Source: Azotosporobacter soli (lineage in GTDB: Bacteria; Bacillota; Negativicutes; SG130). From it: a stretch of 64,000 nt of DNA. Both the position numbers and the translations under genes were made by a program. Where the stretch lies: the NCBI RefSeq assembly GCF_030542965.1, contig NZ_JAUAOA010000021.1:1-64000 (forward strand), given 5' to 3'. The notes beneath the pieces were generated by a model that worked only from the letters and a program-made list of their open reading frames with translations, had not been told where the DNA came from and did no database searches. Positions 43,810 to 53,070 of the stretch are shown piece after piece (position 1 is the stretch's first letter; the number at the start of each line of letters is the position of its first letter).

Positions 43810-45486
43810 ATGAGGGAGCTTCGCGTACTGCTTGTGGAAGATTCCGAAGACGATGCGGCCGTCATTCTCTACGAATTGGAAAATGCGGGCTACAGCGTCA
43901 GCCAGACGCGCGTTGACAATGCGGCTGCGTTAACGGCAGCGCTTTCTGAGCGGAAATGGGATTTGGTATTGTCCGATTATACGTTACCTGGTTTCAATGC
44001 CATTGCCGCGCTACGCATTTTGCATGCGTCCGGTCTCGATCTGCCGTTTATCATAGTGACCGGAACGATTAGCGAAGAAATTGCGGTAAGCGCGATGAAA
44101 GCAGGCGCAAATGACTATGTAATGAAAGATCGTTTACAACGTCTTGCACCTGCAATTGAAAGGGAATTGTATGAAGTAAAGGTGCGGCGTGAGGCGAAAA
44201 AAATTCAAAGTTATATTGAAAAAGTCAACACGCTGTCCGGCATTATTGAGCAGAGCCCGATTCTTGTCCTGATCATAGACAGGCAGGGGCGTGTACAGTA
44301 TGTGAATAAATGCATCGCTTCTTTTAGCGGACAAACGTCGGAAGAAATTATCGGCTATGAGCTCAATTTAGAGGATTTAGCGTTATATTCCGAAACGGAC
44401 TGCAATGCGCTTTGGGCGGCTGTCACCAGCGATCAGATTTGGCGGGGAGAAATTCAAAACAAGAGAGGAGACGGCCAAACGTATTGGGCCCTGTCTTCCG
44501 CAGTGCCGCTACATGGCGCAGAAGGCGAAATTTCCGGCTATGTTGTTACGCAACAAGATATAACCACGTTGAAAGAAGTGGAACTGCAATTGCGCGCAAA
44601 CAATGAAGAACTGGCAAGTGCGTTGCAGGCTTTAAAGCAAACGCAGGAAAGTTTGCTTCAACAGGAAAAAATGGCGGCGCTCGGTCAGCTGGCCGCAGGC
44701 GTTGCTCATGAAATAAATACGCCGCTTGGCTTTGTTAACAGCAACTTTTCTGTGTTGCAGGATTACTTTACGACCTTTACCGAGATACTGCGAGCTTATC
44801 AACAATTATTTGCTAAACTGAAAGAAAACTATCCGGCGGCGTTGCTCGAAGAATGTGATGATGTCGAAAGGCTGTGTCAACGGGCGCATGTGAATACGCT
44901 TATGGAAGATATTGATGATCTTTTTAAGGAATCCAAAGATGGTTTTGAGCGGATTTTGAGCATCGTTAAGGCGTTGCGGCTCTTTTCCCGTAAAGACGAT
45001 GCTGCTTTCAGCGACTATGATCTGAATCAGGGGATTGAAAACACTTTGATCATGACCAGAAATGAAACAAAATATTCGATCGAGGTAAAAACAAGTCTCG
45101 TACCGCTGCCGTTGATCCAGGCGATTGCCAATAAGATTAACCAAGTTTTATTAAATCTCATCGTAAATGCCGTGCATGCCGTTGAAGAGAGCGAGCGCTC
45201 CTCCGGCGGCTGCATCTCGATTACGACCTGGCATGACGACAGCTTTGTCTACTGTTCGATACAAGATAATGGTACCGGCATTCCCGAACAGATTCGCAAA
45301 GCTATTTTCGATCCGTTTTTCACCACAAAACCGGCGGGAAAAGGAACCGGTCTGGGGTTGAGTATTTGCAATGATATTATTGTAAACTTACACAAAGGTA
45401 TAATCGATGTCGATTCTGTGCTTGGCGAAGGAACGACATTTACGATTCAATTGCCCATAGATGCCACAGATAAGGAGTTTTCTTAA
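43810..45486 (+). CDS. Hybrid regulator: receiver-PAS-histidine kinase
   Basis: 558 residues from the ATG at 43810 (GAGGGGG 6 nt upstream; ATGs at 43795 and 43804 are poorly spaced). Receiver 1-125 (Asp56), about 60% alike to that of the preceding gene by eye, so one probably arose by duplication. PAS about 150-265, coiled linker [21 protein letters not shown], HisKA with AHEINTPLG (His300), HATPase with [24 protein letters not shown]. No output domain is seen, so it relays to another, unseen regulator. Confidence 0.92.
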   Translation: MRELRVLLVEDSEDDAAVILYELENAGYSVSQTRVDNAAALTAALSERKWDLVLSDYTLPGFNAIAALRILHASGLDLPFIIVTGTISEEIAVSAMKAGANDYVMKDRLQRLAPAIERELYEVKVRREAKKIQSYIEKVNTLSGIIEQSPILVLIIDRQGRVQYVNKCIASFSGQTSEEIIGYELNLEDLALYSETDCNALWAAVTSDQIWRGEIQNKRGDGQTYWALSSAVPLHGAEGEISGYVVTQQDITTLKEVELQLRANNEELASALQALKQTQESLLQQEKMAALGQLAAGVAHEINTPLGFVNSNFSVLQDYFTTFTEILRAYQQLFAKLKENYPAALLEECDDVERLCQRAHVNTLMEDIDDLFKESKDGFERILSIVKALRLFSRKDDAAFSDYDLNQGIENTLIMTRNETKYSIEVKTSLVPLPLIQAIANKINQVLLNLIVNAVHAVEESERSSGGCISITTWHDDSFVYCSIQDNGTGIPEQIRKAIFDPFFTTKPAGKGTGLGLSICNDIIVNLHKGIIDVDSVLGEGTTFTIQLPIDATDKEFS

Positions 45487-45650
45487 GTGGTTGCGCATGA
45501 AGGTATGCTGCCATCAGGCAAATTGATTGACGTCAATCCATTAATATGATAACCATAATCCCTGCCGAACTATTGTTTAGGCCTCCTTTATTATGATACT
45601 ATTTTGTTGCGGAATATTCGAAATAGTAAAAAAGTAGAGGGGGATTTTCA
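45487..45650. promoter_or_regulatory. Gap with a perfect 14-bp palindrome (45525-45538)
   Basis: GATTGACGTCAATC is a perfect palindrome 113 nt before the PPase-like gene. It contains a TTGA/TCAA pair reminiscent of CRP/FNR boxes, but the spacing differs from TTGAT-N4-ATCAA. It may be an operator for the downstream gene. No clear terminator follows the kinase. Confidence 0.3.
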
Positions 45651-46310
45651 ATGAAAAAAATCAGTTTGCTTTTAGCCCTGTCGTTCTGTTTTCTCGCAAC
45701 GGCTTTTGCCGCCGACGCACCCAAGGACAATTTGGCGTCCGGTCTGAAATTCAAAGACGCGTATACCATCGTCAGTGAAAAAAACCTGTACACGGGAGTT
45801 TTACCGCTGAATGAAGGCGGCACGATCAATGCCGTGATCGCGATCCCAGCCGGAACGACGCCGAAGTGGGAAGTGGATGAGAGGACTGGCGGACTTAGCA
45901 TTGAACTGCGCGACGGCAAACCGCGCGTGATCAATTATCTTGGCTATCCGGGAAACTTCGGCATCGTGCCTAGAACCGTCGGAAACGATAAAGAGGTTCT
46001 GGCTGTGCTGGTTCTCGGCGACTCGGTGCAACGCGGCGCTGTGGTTAAGGCTAAGATCATCGGCAGCATTAAGCTGATCAACACCAAGAACGTTGAAACA
46101 GACAAATTGATTGCCGTTCAGGAAGGTAGCCCCCTCTATCAGGTGAACAGCCTGACGGAACTTGATAAAAAATTTCCCGGCGTAACGACGATTATCGAAA
46201 CGTGGTTCACGAACTACAACGGCATCGGTAAAATGAAATCGAACGGCTTTGATGACGTTGGCAGAGCGCAAGAAATTCTGGCAAACGGAATCTTAAATTT
46301 TAAAAGATAA
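45651..46310 (+). CDS. Exported, catalytically degenerate family I pyrophosphatase-like protein
   Basis: 219 residues with a clear signal peptide (MKKISLLLAL... cut near AFA-AD, residues 20-22). Residues about 58-195 follow the family I inorganic pyrophosphatase fold: IPAG, PKWEVDERTG, YPGNFGIVPRT, VLVLGDS, KLIAV. The catalytic metal signature DxDPxD reads D113-K-E-V-L-A118, the IEIP Glu is Ala, the NYG Tyr is Phe, and the two later Asp ligands are mostly replaced. It is therefore probably not an active pyrophosphatase, or uses another chemistry. It could bind phosphorylated ligands outside the cell. AGAGGGGG precedes the start, and a terminator follows. Confidence 0.75.
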   Translation: MKKISLLLALSFCFLATAFAADAPKDNLASGLKFKDAYTIVSEKNLYTGVLPLNEGGTINAVIAIPAGTTPKWEVDERTGGLSIELRDGKPRVINYLGYPGNFGIVPRTVGNDKEVLAVLVLGDSVQRGAVVKAKIIGSIKLINTKNVETDKLIAVQEGSPLYQVNSLTELDKKFPGVTTIIETWFTNYNGIGKMKSNGFDDVGRAQEILANGILNFKR

Positions 46311-46327
46311 GGTAACTCCCAATTATA

Positions 46328-46368
46328 AAATAGACCGAACCGTTTTTTGCGGGGCGGTCTATTTTTTG
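46328..46368 (+). terminator. Terminator after the PPase-like gene
   Basis: AAATAGACCG (46328-46337) pairs with CGGTCTATTT (46355-46364), then T's. Confidence 0.85.
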
Positions 46369-46439
46369 CGGTGCCAGTATCCTTTTCGCGACAACGGTGT
46401 ACTAAGTTGCTAAAGGTTGTTTGAAAGGGATGAACGAAT

Positions 46440-47285
46440 ATGATGAAATTAAATTCGAACCTATATGGCATGATTGTGCCGCATGCACCAACGCTGCTCG
46501 AAGACGAACTCGACGGCAAGGACAATGCGGTGGTCAATGCCCTGCGCGACAGCGGCAAACGTTTGAAAGAGTGGGGCGTCGAAGCGGTTATCGCCGTTAC
46601 GACGCATTGGCAGACCGGCGCAAACTTTGCGCTCGATGCAGCGGATGCGCATAAGACCGTGACCGATTACTACGGCTTTCGCAGCGAAGTGGAATATGAT
46701 GTCGCCGGGCAGAGGGAGCTTGCGAACCGGCTGCTGGCTGCCGGAGCGAAAAGTTTAGTGTTTCCGCAAAATGCGAAGCACGGCGTTGACCACGCAGTGA
46801 CCATTCCGCTTCATTTCATGTTTCCCGAGCGGGATGTGCCTGTCGTGCCGCTGTCGGTTGCCGGCTCGCCAATTGATGCGTTTCGCTGGGGGCGCGCTTT
46901 GGGCGGCGCACTGCGCGAATGGGGCGGCAAGACGCTGCTGCTCGTATCCGGCTCGCTATCGCATGATCTGCGTACGCTCATGACCGGACGCAGCCGACGC
47001 GAACACGGCGAATTTGATCGTCAGGTGCTCGACCTATTGAGCTCCGGTAACGGCATGGCGGTATTGGAACTGGATGAAAAACTGGTCGAACTCGCCAAAC
47101 CCGAAGGCGCATTCCGTGATCTTTATATCCTGCTTGGCGCACTTGGCTCCACCGCCAAAGGCGAAGTCAAAGCGTATGAAGCAATGCCGGGCGTCGGATT
47201 GGGCGTTGTCGAATTTGACGATTCGGGGTATAGTGAAAGCGAGGAAGAGGTGCTGAAGCGAATGCCGCGCGGCATCGTTCATTGA
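46440..47285 (+). CDS. LigB/DODA-type class III extradiol dioxygenase family protein
   Basis: 281 residues. Candidate iron ligands: His in IVPHAPTL, His in THWQT, His in KHGVDHAVTIPL, and SGSLSHD near residue 178. The second half has the family strands PVVPLSV and LLLVSGSLSHDL. Such proteins include 4,5-DOPA/catechol dioxygenases and MEMO-like proteins of unclear activity. Substrate and activity are not determinable; in an anaerobe an oxygen-dependent ring cleavage is unlikely, so another role is plausible. An ECF sigma factor gene starts 20 nt downstream. Confidence 0.78.
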   Translation: MMKLNSNLYGMIVPHAPTLLEDELDGKDNAVVNALRDSGKRLKEWGVEAVIAVTTHWQTGANFALDAADAHKTVTDYYGFRSEVEYDVAGQRELANRLLAAGAKSLVFPQNAKHGVDHAVTIPLHFMFPERDVPVVPLSVAGSPIDAFRWGRALGGALREWGGKTLLLVSGSLSHDLRTLMTGRSRREHGEFDRQVLDLLSSGNGMAVLELDEKLVELAKPEGAFRDLYILLGALGSTAKGEVKAYEAMPGVGLGVVEFDDSGYSESEEEVLKRMPRGIVH

Positions 47286-47305
47286 AGAAGCAAGAGGTGA
47301 ATGAG

Positions 47306-47935
47306 ATGAGTGAAGAAGATAAAAAAATTCTTGATGCATATAATGCTGCCGACAGCGAGCGCGCTTTGCGCTTGTTTGCCGACCAATACCAATCCAGGCT
47401 CTATTCACTGGCTTACCGGATGCTGGGCAACCATGATGATGCGGTCGATGCACTGCAGGACATTTTGCTGCAGGTACATCGTTCGTTGAAAAATTTCAAA
47501 GGCGAGGCGTCGCTCTACACTTGGGCTTATCGCTTAAGCACCAATGTCTGCCTGAATTTTCGCAAGAAACGCAGCCTCAGCCAAAACCAGGTGGAATGGA
47601 ATGACGCGCTTCAGTCGGCGCTGCTGCCGCTCGAACGACCGAATGAAGATCCTGACAAAATGTGCGAGACAAAATACAACCAATTTTTAATTCAGCAGGC
47701 CATTTTGAAATTGCCGGATACGCAGCGAATTATTTTAGTGCTGCATGATCTCGAAGGCCTTTCCGTGCCTGATGCCGCTAAAATTCTCGCTATTCCGCTC
47801 AGCGCCGCCAAAGCCAGGCTGCAGCGCGGCCGCGCCGCTTTGCGCCGGGTTATCAGCAGCGGTTTCGTAGTCAAAGGAATGGAAGGCGTCGGCGTCGGTG
47901 TCTACTCCGAAACGGAAAACGGAAAAATAATGTGA
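47306..47935 (+). CDS. ECF-type RNA polymerase sigma factor
   Basis: 209 residues from the ATG at 47306 (AGAGGTGA upstream; an in-frame TTG at 47282 is weaker). Region 2 with HDDAVDALQDILLQVHRSLKNF, then YTWAYRLSTNVCLNF, and region 4 LPDTQRIILVLHDLEGLSVPDAAKIL with its helix-turn-helix (residues about 130-185). A Gly/Val-rich tail of about 25 residues follows. No anti-sigma gene lies next to it, unlike most group ECF pairs, so its control is unknown. Confidence 0.92.
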   Translation: MSEEDKKILDAYNAADSERALRLFADQYQSRLYSLAYRMLGNHDDAVDALQDILLQVHRSLKNFKGEASLYTWAYRLSTNVCLNFRKKRSLSQNQVEWNDALQSALLPLERPNEDPDKMCETKYNQFLIQQAILKLPDTQRIILVLHDLEGLSVPDAAKILAIPLSAAKARLQRGRAALRRVISSGFVVKGMEGVGVGVYSETENGKIM

Positions 47936-48023
47936 ACAGGCCGTATCCTTTGCTCTGAGGATGAAGACTAATGATAGGAACGGATATGGCCCTTTAAACA
48001 TAACAGAGGGGAGGTTAGCGATA

Positions 48024-48140
48024 ATGGCACAAGCAGGAGAAGTTTTTATTTGTCCGCTCTGCGGCAATGAAGTCACGGTGACGAAGGCTGGCGGCAATCC
48101 AGAGATTCATTGCTGCGGGCAGGCAATGCAGAAAAAGTAA
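48024..48140 (+). CDS. Desulforedoxin-like mini-protein (one Fe-Cys4 site)
   Basis: 38 residues with the desulforedoxin pattern CPLCGNEV ... HCCGQAM: CxxC near residue 10 and a CC pair near residue 30, which bind one iron in desulforedoxin and in the N-terminal domain of desulfoferrodoxin. GGGGAGG 8 nt upstream and a terminator directly after support a real gene. It may serve as a small electron carrier or as part of oxygen-stress defence. No superoxide reductase domain is attached. Confidence 0.82.
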   Translation: MAQAGEVFICPLCGNEVTVTKAGGNPEIHCCGQAMQKK

Positions 48141-48153
48141 CGCACAAAGAGAA

Positions 48154-48190
48154 AAACAGCCGGGGCATAGTAAACGCCCGGCTGTTTTTC
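48154..48190 (+). terminator. Terminator after the desulforedoxin-like gene
   Basis: AAACAGCCGGGGC pairs with GCCCGGCTGTTT (one bulge), followed by T's. Confidence 0.87.
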
Positions 48191-48364
48191 TTTGCGCTGT
48201 TTTAACTTGCTTTTAGCTGAGCAAATATGATCAGTCTGCCTTTGGACGCCGAGCGTGCTTTTTATTATAGAGGCATAGGGGAGGGCGGTGTCGAAGTAAT
48301 AAAAATGCAGAACATGGAAAAAGAGAAAAAAGTTGCCAAATGTTTTGCCTGAATTGAGGCGTTT

Positions 48365-49381
48365 ATGAAAATCGCGATTCTATCACCGATTGCGTGGCGT
48401 ACGCCGCCGCGACATTATGGACCGTGGGAAAGGGTTGTTTCCTTATTGACGGAAGGGCTTGTCCAGGAAGGAATCGATGTGACGCTCTATGCCACAGGAG
48501 ATTCCCTGACATCTGCGACGCTGCGCAGCGTATGCGAAACGCCGTATGAGGAAAACCGGAAGATTGACGCGAAAGTATGGGAGGCGTTGCATATTGCGTC
48601 AATCATGGAACACGCCACTGAATTTGACCTCATTCACAACCATTATGATTTTCTGCCGCTGACTTACAGCGGACTGATCAAAACGCCGCTGCTTACGACG
48701 ATACACGGCTTTTCTTCGACGAAGATTATGCCGGTCTATGAGCGGTACAATAAAAAGACGCATTATGTTTCAATCAGCGATGCCGACCGCAGTCCGACGC
48801 TTGATTATGTACGAACCGTGCACCACGGCATCGATCTGGCGGAATTTGATTTTCAGAAAGAACGCGGCGATTATTTAGTCTACTTCGGCAGAATCCATAA
48901 GGATAAGGGAACAAGAGAGGCGATCGAAGTCGCTAAACGGGCGAAGATGAAACTGGTACTTGCCGGCATCGTTCAAGACCATGAATATTATGAGACGCAG
49001 GTCAAACCACAGCTGAATGAAGATATTCGCTATATCGGTTCTGTCGGACCGGAGCAACGCAATGAAGTACTGGGCCATGCCTGTGCGCTTCTGCATCCGA
49101 TTCATTTTGCCGAGCCGTTCGGCCTCAGCGTCGTTGAGGCGATGGCCTGCGGTACGCCGGTACTGGCGTTCAAAAAAGGCTCAATGCCGGAAATTATCCA
49201 AAACGGCGTCAATGGCTTTCTCGTCGATAATGTGTCGGAGATGGCGGAAAAGTGCAAAGCGGTCGGCGCGCTGAAACGGGAAGACTGCCGCAAAACAGTG
49301 CAAGACAATTTTTCGCAAACGCGCATGGTGAAAGACTATATCGACGTCTATAAAGAAATTCTACAGGAGCGTGGGCGATGA
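48365..49381 (+). CDS. GT4-family glycosyltransferase
   Basis: 338 residues with a GT-B fold. It has an N-terminal [19 protein letters not shown] region, [27 protein letters not shown], and the C-terminal nucleotide-sugar motif [17 protein letters not shown] (the E-x7-E signature). It is a retaining enzyme. It overlaps the phosphohexomutase gene by 4 nt and opens the mannose-glycan locus, so GDP-mannose is a likely donor (inference from context). Confidence 0.9.
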   Translation: MKIAILSPIAWRTPPRHYGPWERVVSLLTEGLVQEGIDVTLYATGDSLTSATLRSVCETPYEENRKIDAKVWEALHIASIMEHATEFDLIHNHYDFLPLTYSGLIKTPLLTTIHGFSSTKIMPVYERYNKKTHYVSISDADRSPTLDYVRTVHHGIDLAEFDFQKERGDYLVYFGRIHKDKGTREAIEVAKRAKMKLVLAGIVQDHEYYETQVKPQLNEDIRYIGSVGPEQRNEVLGHACALLHPIHFAEPFGLSVVEAMACGTPVLAFKKGSMPEIIQNGVNGFLVDNVSEMAEKCKAVGALKREDCRKTVQDNFSQTRMVKDYIDVYKEILQERGR

Positions 49382-50757
49382 AGGCGGCGCAGCGCATGAA
49401 GCGCGACGCGTTTAAAGCGTACGATATCCGGGGGCGGGTTCCAGATGAGCTGAATGAGGCGATGACGTACCGGATTGGACAGGCTTTCGCAGAACTCTTT
49501 GCGGCAAAACGCGTGGCGGTTGGACGCGATATTCGTTTGTCGAGCGAAGCGTTGACGCAATCGCTGATTCGCGGTTTGCAGGCGATGGGCTGCCAGGTAC
49601 TTGACTTAGGGCTTTGCGGTACGGAAATGATCTATTTTGCCGCGCAGCATCTGGAGCTGGACGGCGGCATCATGGTTACGGCAAGCCATAATCCGATCGA
49701 TTACAACGGACTGAAACTGGTGCGTGCCGGAGCAAGGCCCGTTAGCGGCGATACCGGTTTGCGCAAGTTAGAGGAGTTCGTTGTCGATGCGGCGCACGTC
49801 TGGCCGCTTGACGCACATACACTTCCGGGAATGGTTGACGCTTTTGACATCATGCCGGACTATATTGCGCATTTGCTGCGCTATGTCAATGTTGAACGGC
49901 TAAAACCGCTGAAAATCGTCGTCAATGCCGGCAACGGCTGCGCCGGACCGGCGCTGGACGCGCTGGAAAGACACTTGCCGTTTCATTTCGTCAAATTGAA
50001 CCATGAACCGGACGGCACGTTTCCCAATGGCATTCCCAATCCGTTGCTGCCTGAAAATCGTGCGGCGACAGCTAACGCCGTACGGGAAGCGAACGCTGAT
50101 TTTGGTATTGCCTGGGACGGTGATTTTGACCGCTGTTTCCTATTTGATGAACAGGGGGAATTCATCGAGGGCTACTACATGGTTGGTCTGTTGGCAGAAG
50201 CGTTTTTACAGCACCAGCCTGGCGCAAAAATCATCCATGACCCGCGCCTGACCTGGAATACGATTGAAATGGTGAAGGCGGCGGGCGGACAGGCGATTCA
50301 GAGCAAGACCGGTCATGCATTTATCAAGGAACGCATGCGTCAGGAAGACGCGGTCTATGGCGGCGAAATGTCTGCGCATCACTATTTCAAAGACTTTGCC
50401 TATTGCGACAGCGGTATGATACCCTGGCTGCTGGTGGCCGGGCTTATCAGCGCAAGCGGAAAAACGCTGTCGCAATTGGTGGCCGCACGGATGGCTGCCT
50501 TTCCGGTCAGCGGTGAGATCAACAGTACGGTGCAGGATGCGGAGCAAGTCATGCGGAAAATTGAAGAAAGCTACATTCCCAAGGCGCTTAACGTGGATCG
50601 TACCGATGGCCTTAGCGTGGAATATGAACAGTGGCGCTTCAACCTTCGCACATCCAATACGGAACCACTGCTGCGTCTCAATGTGGAAAGTCGCGGCGAT
50701 AAAGCCCTGGTGACGGAAAAAACAGCGGAATTGCTGCGCGTGATTCGCGGCGAATAG
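49378..50757 (+). CDS. Phosphomannomutase/phosphoglucomutase
   Basis: 459 residues of the alpha-D-phosphohexomutase family: AYDIRGRVP, active Ser103 in TASHNP, metal loop DGDFDRCF near residue 245, sugar loop [10 protein letters not shown] near 330 and the phosphate-binding [12 protein letters not shown] near the C-terminus. It interconverts mannose-6-P and mannose-1-P (and perhaps glucose phosphates). With ManC at 55.5 kb this gives a route to GDP-mannose. Confidence 0.94.
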   Translation: MKAAQRMKRDAFKAYDIRGRVPDELNEAMTYRIGQAFAELFAAKRVAVGRDIRLSSEALTQSLIRGLQAMGCQVLDLGLCGTEMIYFAAQHLELDGGIMVTASHNPIDYNGLKLVRAGARPVSGDTGLRKLEEFVVDAAHVWPLDAHTLPGMVDAFDIMPDYIAHLLRYVNVERLKPLKIVVNAGNGCAGPALDALERHLPFHFVKLNHEPDGTFPNGIPNPLLPENRAATANAVREANADFGIAWDGDFDRCFLFDEQGEFIEGYYMVGLLAEAFLQHQPGAKIIHDPRLTWNTIEMVKAAGGQAIQSKTGHAFIKERMRQEDAVYGGEMSAHHYFKDFAYCDSGMIPWLLVAGLISASGKTLSQLVAARMAAFPVSGEINSTVQDAEQVMRKIEESYIPKALNVDRTDGLSVEYEQWRFNLRTSNTEPLLRLNVESRGDKALVTEKTAELLRVIRGE

Positions 50758-50769
50758 CGAAAGCGTTGC

Positions 50770-51708
50770 TCAGGGAAGCGCGGCTCGACTGTGGTTAAGA
50801 CAAAGATCCACTAGATCGTTAAGCTTGGCGGTACCTACGCACATTACAGAATCGGCGGCCCCCCAGTAGATTTTGACGCTGCCGTCGTCTTCCGCGACGG
50901 CGCCGCAGCTGAATACGACGTTTGGCACATAGCCGGTCACTTCCCAAGCATCTTCCGGCTGCAAAATCCAACGATCGCTGACGCCGAGAATGACAGACGG
51001 ATCATCGAGCTGATGCAAGGCGACTCCAAGCCGGTATACGGCGCCGGCCATGGTAGGAAAAACGCCGTGATAGATCGACAGCCAGCCCTGCTCTGTCTTG
51101 ATCGGCGGCGCTCCGGGGCCGATCTTCATTTCATCCCAGTGATACGCCTCCGGCAGCATGATCAATTCCGCTTCGCCCCAATAGACGAGGTCAGGCGAAT
51201 AGCTGATCCAAATCGCCCAGGGCGAAATTTCAGAATGAGGACGGTCGAGACGCACGTAGCGGCCGTTTATTTTTTCTGGAAACAAGACGATGTTGCGATA
51301 ATCCGCCTCAGTAATCAGCGCGATGCGCTCCAATGAAGTGAAGTCAGAAGTTTTTGCCAGTACGATGCGTACGCCGTATTTGGAATAGGCGCTGTAGGTG
51401 ATGTAGTGTTCGCCGTCAATGCATGAAATGCGGGGGTCTTCCACGCCGAACGCTTCATATTTTTGGAAAATTCCTTCGCTTGCAGGGACAATGAATGGCT
51501 CAGGCCGCACCGTAAACGAATAACCGTCCCTGCTTTCCGCCAAGCCGATAATCGAACGACCGGTTGCAAGATGCGAACGGAAAAGCATGTAATACACGGA
51601 GCGGTATTTGGCAACGCCGGCGTTATGTACGGTGTGGACGTCGTAAGGAACATCTTGCCTAGTCAATATCGGGTTGCCGGGATAGCGTGTTACGATCGGA
51701 TCATGCAT
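50770..51708 (-). CDS. GH130-family beta-mannoside phosphorylase-like protein (1)
   Basis: 312 residues, five-bladed propeller. GH130 hallmarks: GNPILTR at the N-terminus, AFGVEDPRIS with the catalytic Asp, and SIYHGVF. Members phosphorolyse beta-mannosides to mannose-1-phosphate or hydrolyse them. GGAGGG precedes the start (complement 51717-51722). It faces away from the second GH130 and converges on the mutase gene with only 12 nt between stops. Linkage specificity cannot be assigned by eye. Confidence 0.88.
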   Translation of the reverse strand: MHDPIVTRYPGNPILTRQDVPYDVHTVHNAGVAKYRSVYYMLFRSHLATGRSIIGLAESRDGYSFTVRPEPFIVPASEGIFQKYEAFGVEDPRISCIDGEHYITYSAYSKYGVRIVLAKTSDFTSLERIALITEADYRNIVLFPEKINGRYVRLDRPHSEISPWAIWISYSPDLVYWGEAELIMLPEAYHWDEMKIGPGAPPIKTEQGWLSIYHGVFPTMAGAVYRLGVALHQLDDPSVILGVSDRWILQPEDAWEVTGYVPNVVFSCGAVAEDDGSVKIYWGAADSVMCVGTAKLNDLVDLCLNHSRAALP

Positions 51709-51803
51709 GATGGATGCCCTCCTTCTGCTTGCTTGTTATTTGGCTCATCATACTACAATGTCTAATTTAAATATACAATTGTTTACAACGAGAAAACACC
51801 GAT

Positions 51804-51832
51804 TTGACGAATGGAAAAAAATGGTGTATAAT
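51804..51832 (+). promoter_or_regulatory. Strong promoter of the second GH130 operon
   Basis: TTGACG (51804-51809), 17-nt spacer, TATAAT (51827-51832). It gives a leader of about 130 nt. Confidence 0.8.
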
Positions 51833-51837
51833 TAACT

Positions 51838-51970
51838 ACGGCTCGTTAGACGCTATCGGTAGCAGCGACAAATCAATACTATGCATAACCGCCACGGAAT
51901 ATAGGGATTGGTGTGACCTATCACACTTGCCGGCATCCGCCGAATACCCAGACGTAGGAGGTTTTTTTTT
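51838..51970 (+). promoter_or_regulatory. Structured 5' leader of the GH130-GT4-manC operon
   Basis: After the promoter, the leader holds two small hairpins: GCTA/TAGC at 51852-51863 and GTGTGA/TCACAC at 51911-51926. A further GC-rich part and the ribosome site GTAGGAGG follow. No coding frame or known riboswitch class was recognised. It might be a regulatory RNA leader or simply an untranslated region. Confidence 0.35.
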
Positions 51971-52978
51971 ATGGGCAAAAACAGGTTTGAATCAAAGTTA
52001 AAGAGCGAAAACAATACATATAAAGAGTTGTTTCAGCGTTATCCCAATAATCCGATCCTGACAGCCAAAGGCTGGCCTTACCCGGCAAATACCGTGTTCA
52101 ACCCGGCGGCAACGATGTTTCACGGCAAGGTGTTGCTGTTGGCCCGGGTCGAAGACCGGCGGGGTTTTTCACATCTGACGAAGGCGATCAGTGATGATGG
52201 CGTGAGCAATTGGCAGATTGAACGTGTGCCGACGCTTGAACCGGATCCGGAGCACTACCCGGAAGAGCAGTGGGGCATTGAAGATCCGCGGATTACTTGG
52301 CTGGCTGAATTAGAGAAATGGGCCATTGTTTACACGGCCTATTCGCGCGGCGGACCGCTCGTGGCAATGGCGCTGACGAGCGATTTCATCAAATTTGAGC
52401 GCTACGGCCCGATTATGCCGCCGGAAGATAAGGATGCGGCGCTTTTTCCGCGCCGGATTAATGGGAAATGGGCGTTAATTCATCGACCGATTACAGCAAA
52501 CTATGTGCCGGGCGCTCATATTTGGCTTTCTGTCACCGATGACTTTTCCCAGTGGGGAGAACGCCAGGTATTGATGCATGCGCGTCGCGGCGGCTGGTGG
52601 GATGGCGGAAAAATCGGTCTGGCTGCGCCGCCGATCGAAACGTCCGAAGGTTGGATTCTACTTTACCATGGTGTGCGCCTGACGGCTTCCGGATCGATCT
52701 ATCGCCTTGGCATGGCGCTGCTCGATCTTGATAATCCGCTGAAGGTGCTGCACCGCAGTGATGAATGGGTCTTTGGGCCAACCGAGTGGTACGAGCGCGA
52801 AGGCGATGTTGACGATGTCGTTTTTCCCAGCGGCTGCGTCGTCGATGAAAAGACGGGTGTGCTGAAGATGTATTATGGCGGCGCAGATTCCTGCATCGCA
52901 CTGGCAACCGCCAATGTAAGCGAGTTGCTGGAGTATCTCAAACGCTGTCCGGAAGCGATCGATGCGACGCTTTATTAG
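51971..52978 (+). CDS. GH130-family beta-mannoside phosphorylase-like protein (2)
   Basis: 335 residues. NNPILTAKGWPYPAN at the N-terminus, WGIEDPRIT with the catalytic Asp, LFPRRINGKWALIHRP with candidate phosphate-binding Arg residues, and LLYHGVR. It is paralogous to but clearly diverged from the neighbouring minus-strand GH130. Pairs of GH130 proteins of different subfamily in one locus are known in Thermoanaerobacter for beta-1,2-mannan, where one acts on oligomers and one on the disaccharide; whether that holds here is inference. Confidence 0.9.
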   Translation: MGKNRFESKLKSENNTYKELFQRYPNNPILTAKGWPYPANTVFNPAATMFHGKVLLLARVEDRRGFSHLTKAISDDGVSNWQIERVPTLEPDPEHYPEEQWGIEDPRITWLAELEKWAIVYTAYSRGGPLVAMALTSDFIKFERYGPIMPPEDKDAALFPRRINGKWALIHRPITANYVPGAHIWLSVTDDFSQWGERQVLMHARRGGWWDGGKIGLAAPPIETSEGWILLYHGVRLTASGSIYRLGMALLDLDNPLKVLHRSDEWVFGPTEWYEREGDVDDVVFPSGCVVDEKTGVLKMYYGGADSCIALATANVSELLEYLKRCPEAIDATLY

Positions 52979-53070
52979 GACAACCGCTGTCAGGAAAAGA
53001 TTCTGCCGGCAGGCAATAAACAGCAGAACTTGAAGCAGCGGAAGCGTTGAGAGAAAGAAGGAGAGATAAA

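Noticed and set aside
45523-45538. An FNR box
   Set aside because: The half sites do not fit TTGAT-N4-ATCAA. It is reported only as a palindrome.
51911-51926. A CRP-like site GTGTGA-N4-TCACAC
   Set aside because: The spacing is 4 instead of 6, and it lies downstream of the transcription start, where a hairpin is the simpler reading.
51804-52001. A 65-codon frame across the mannan operon leader
   Set aside because: It starts inside the -35 element, has no ribosome site, and overlaps the real GH130 start in another frame.
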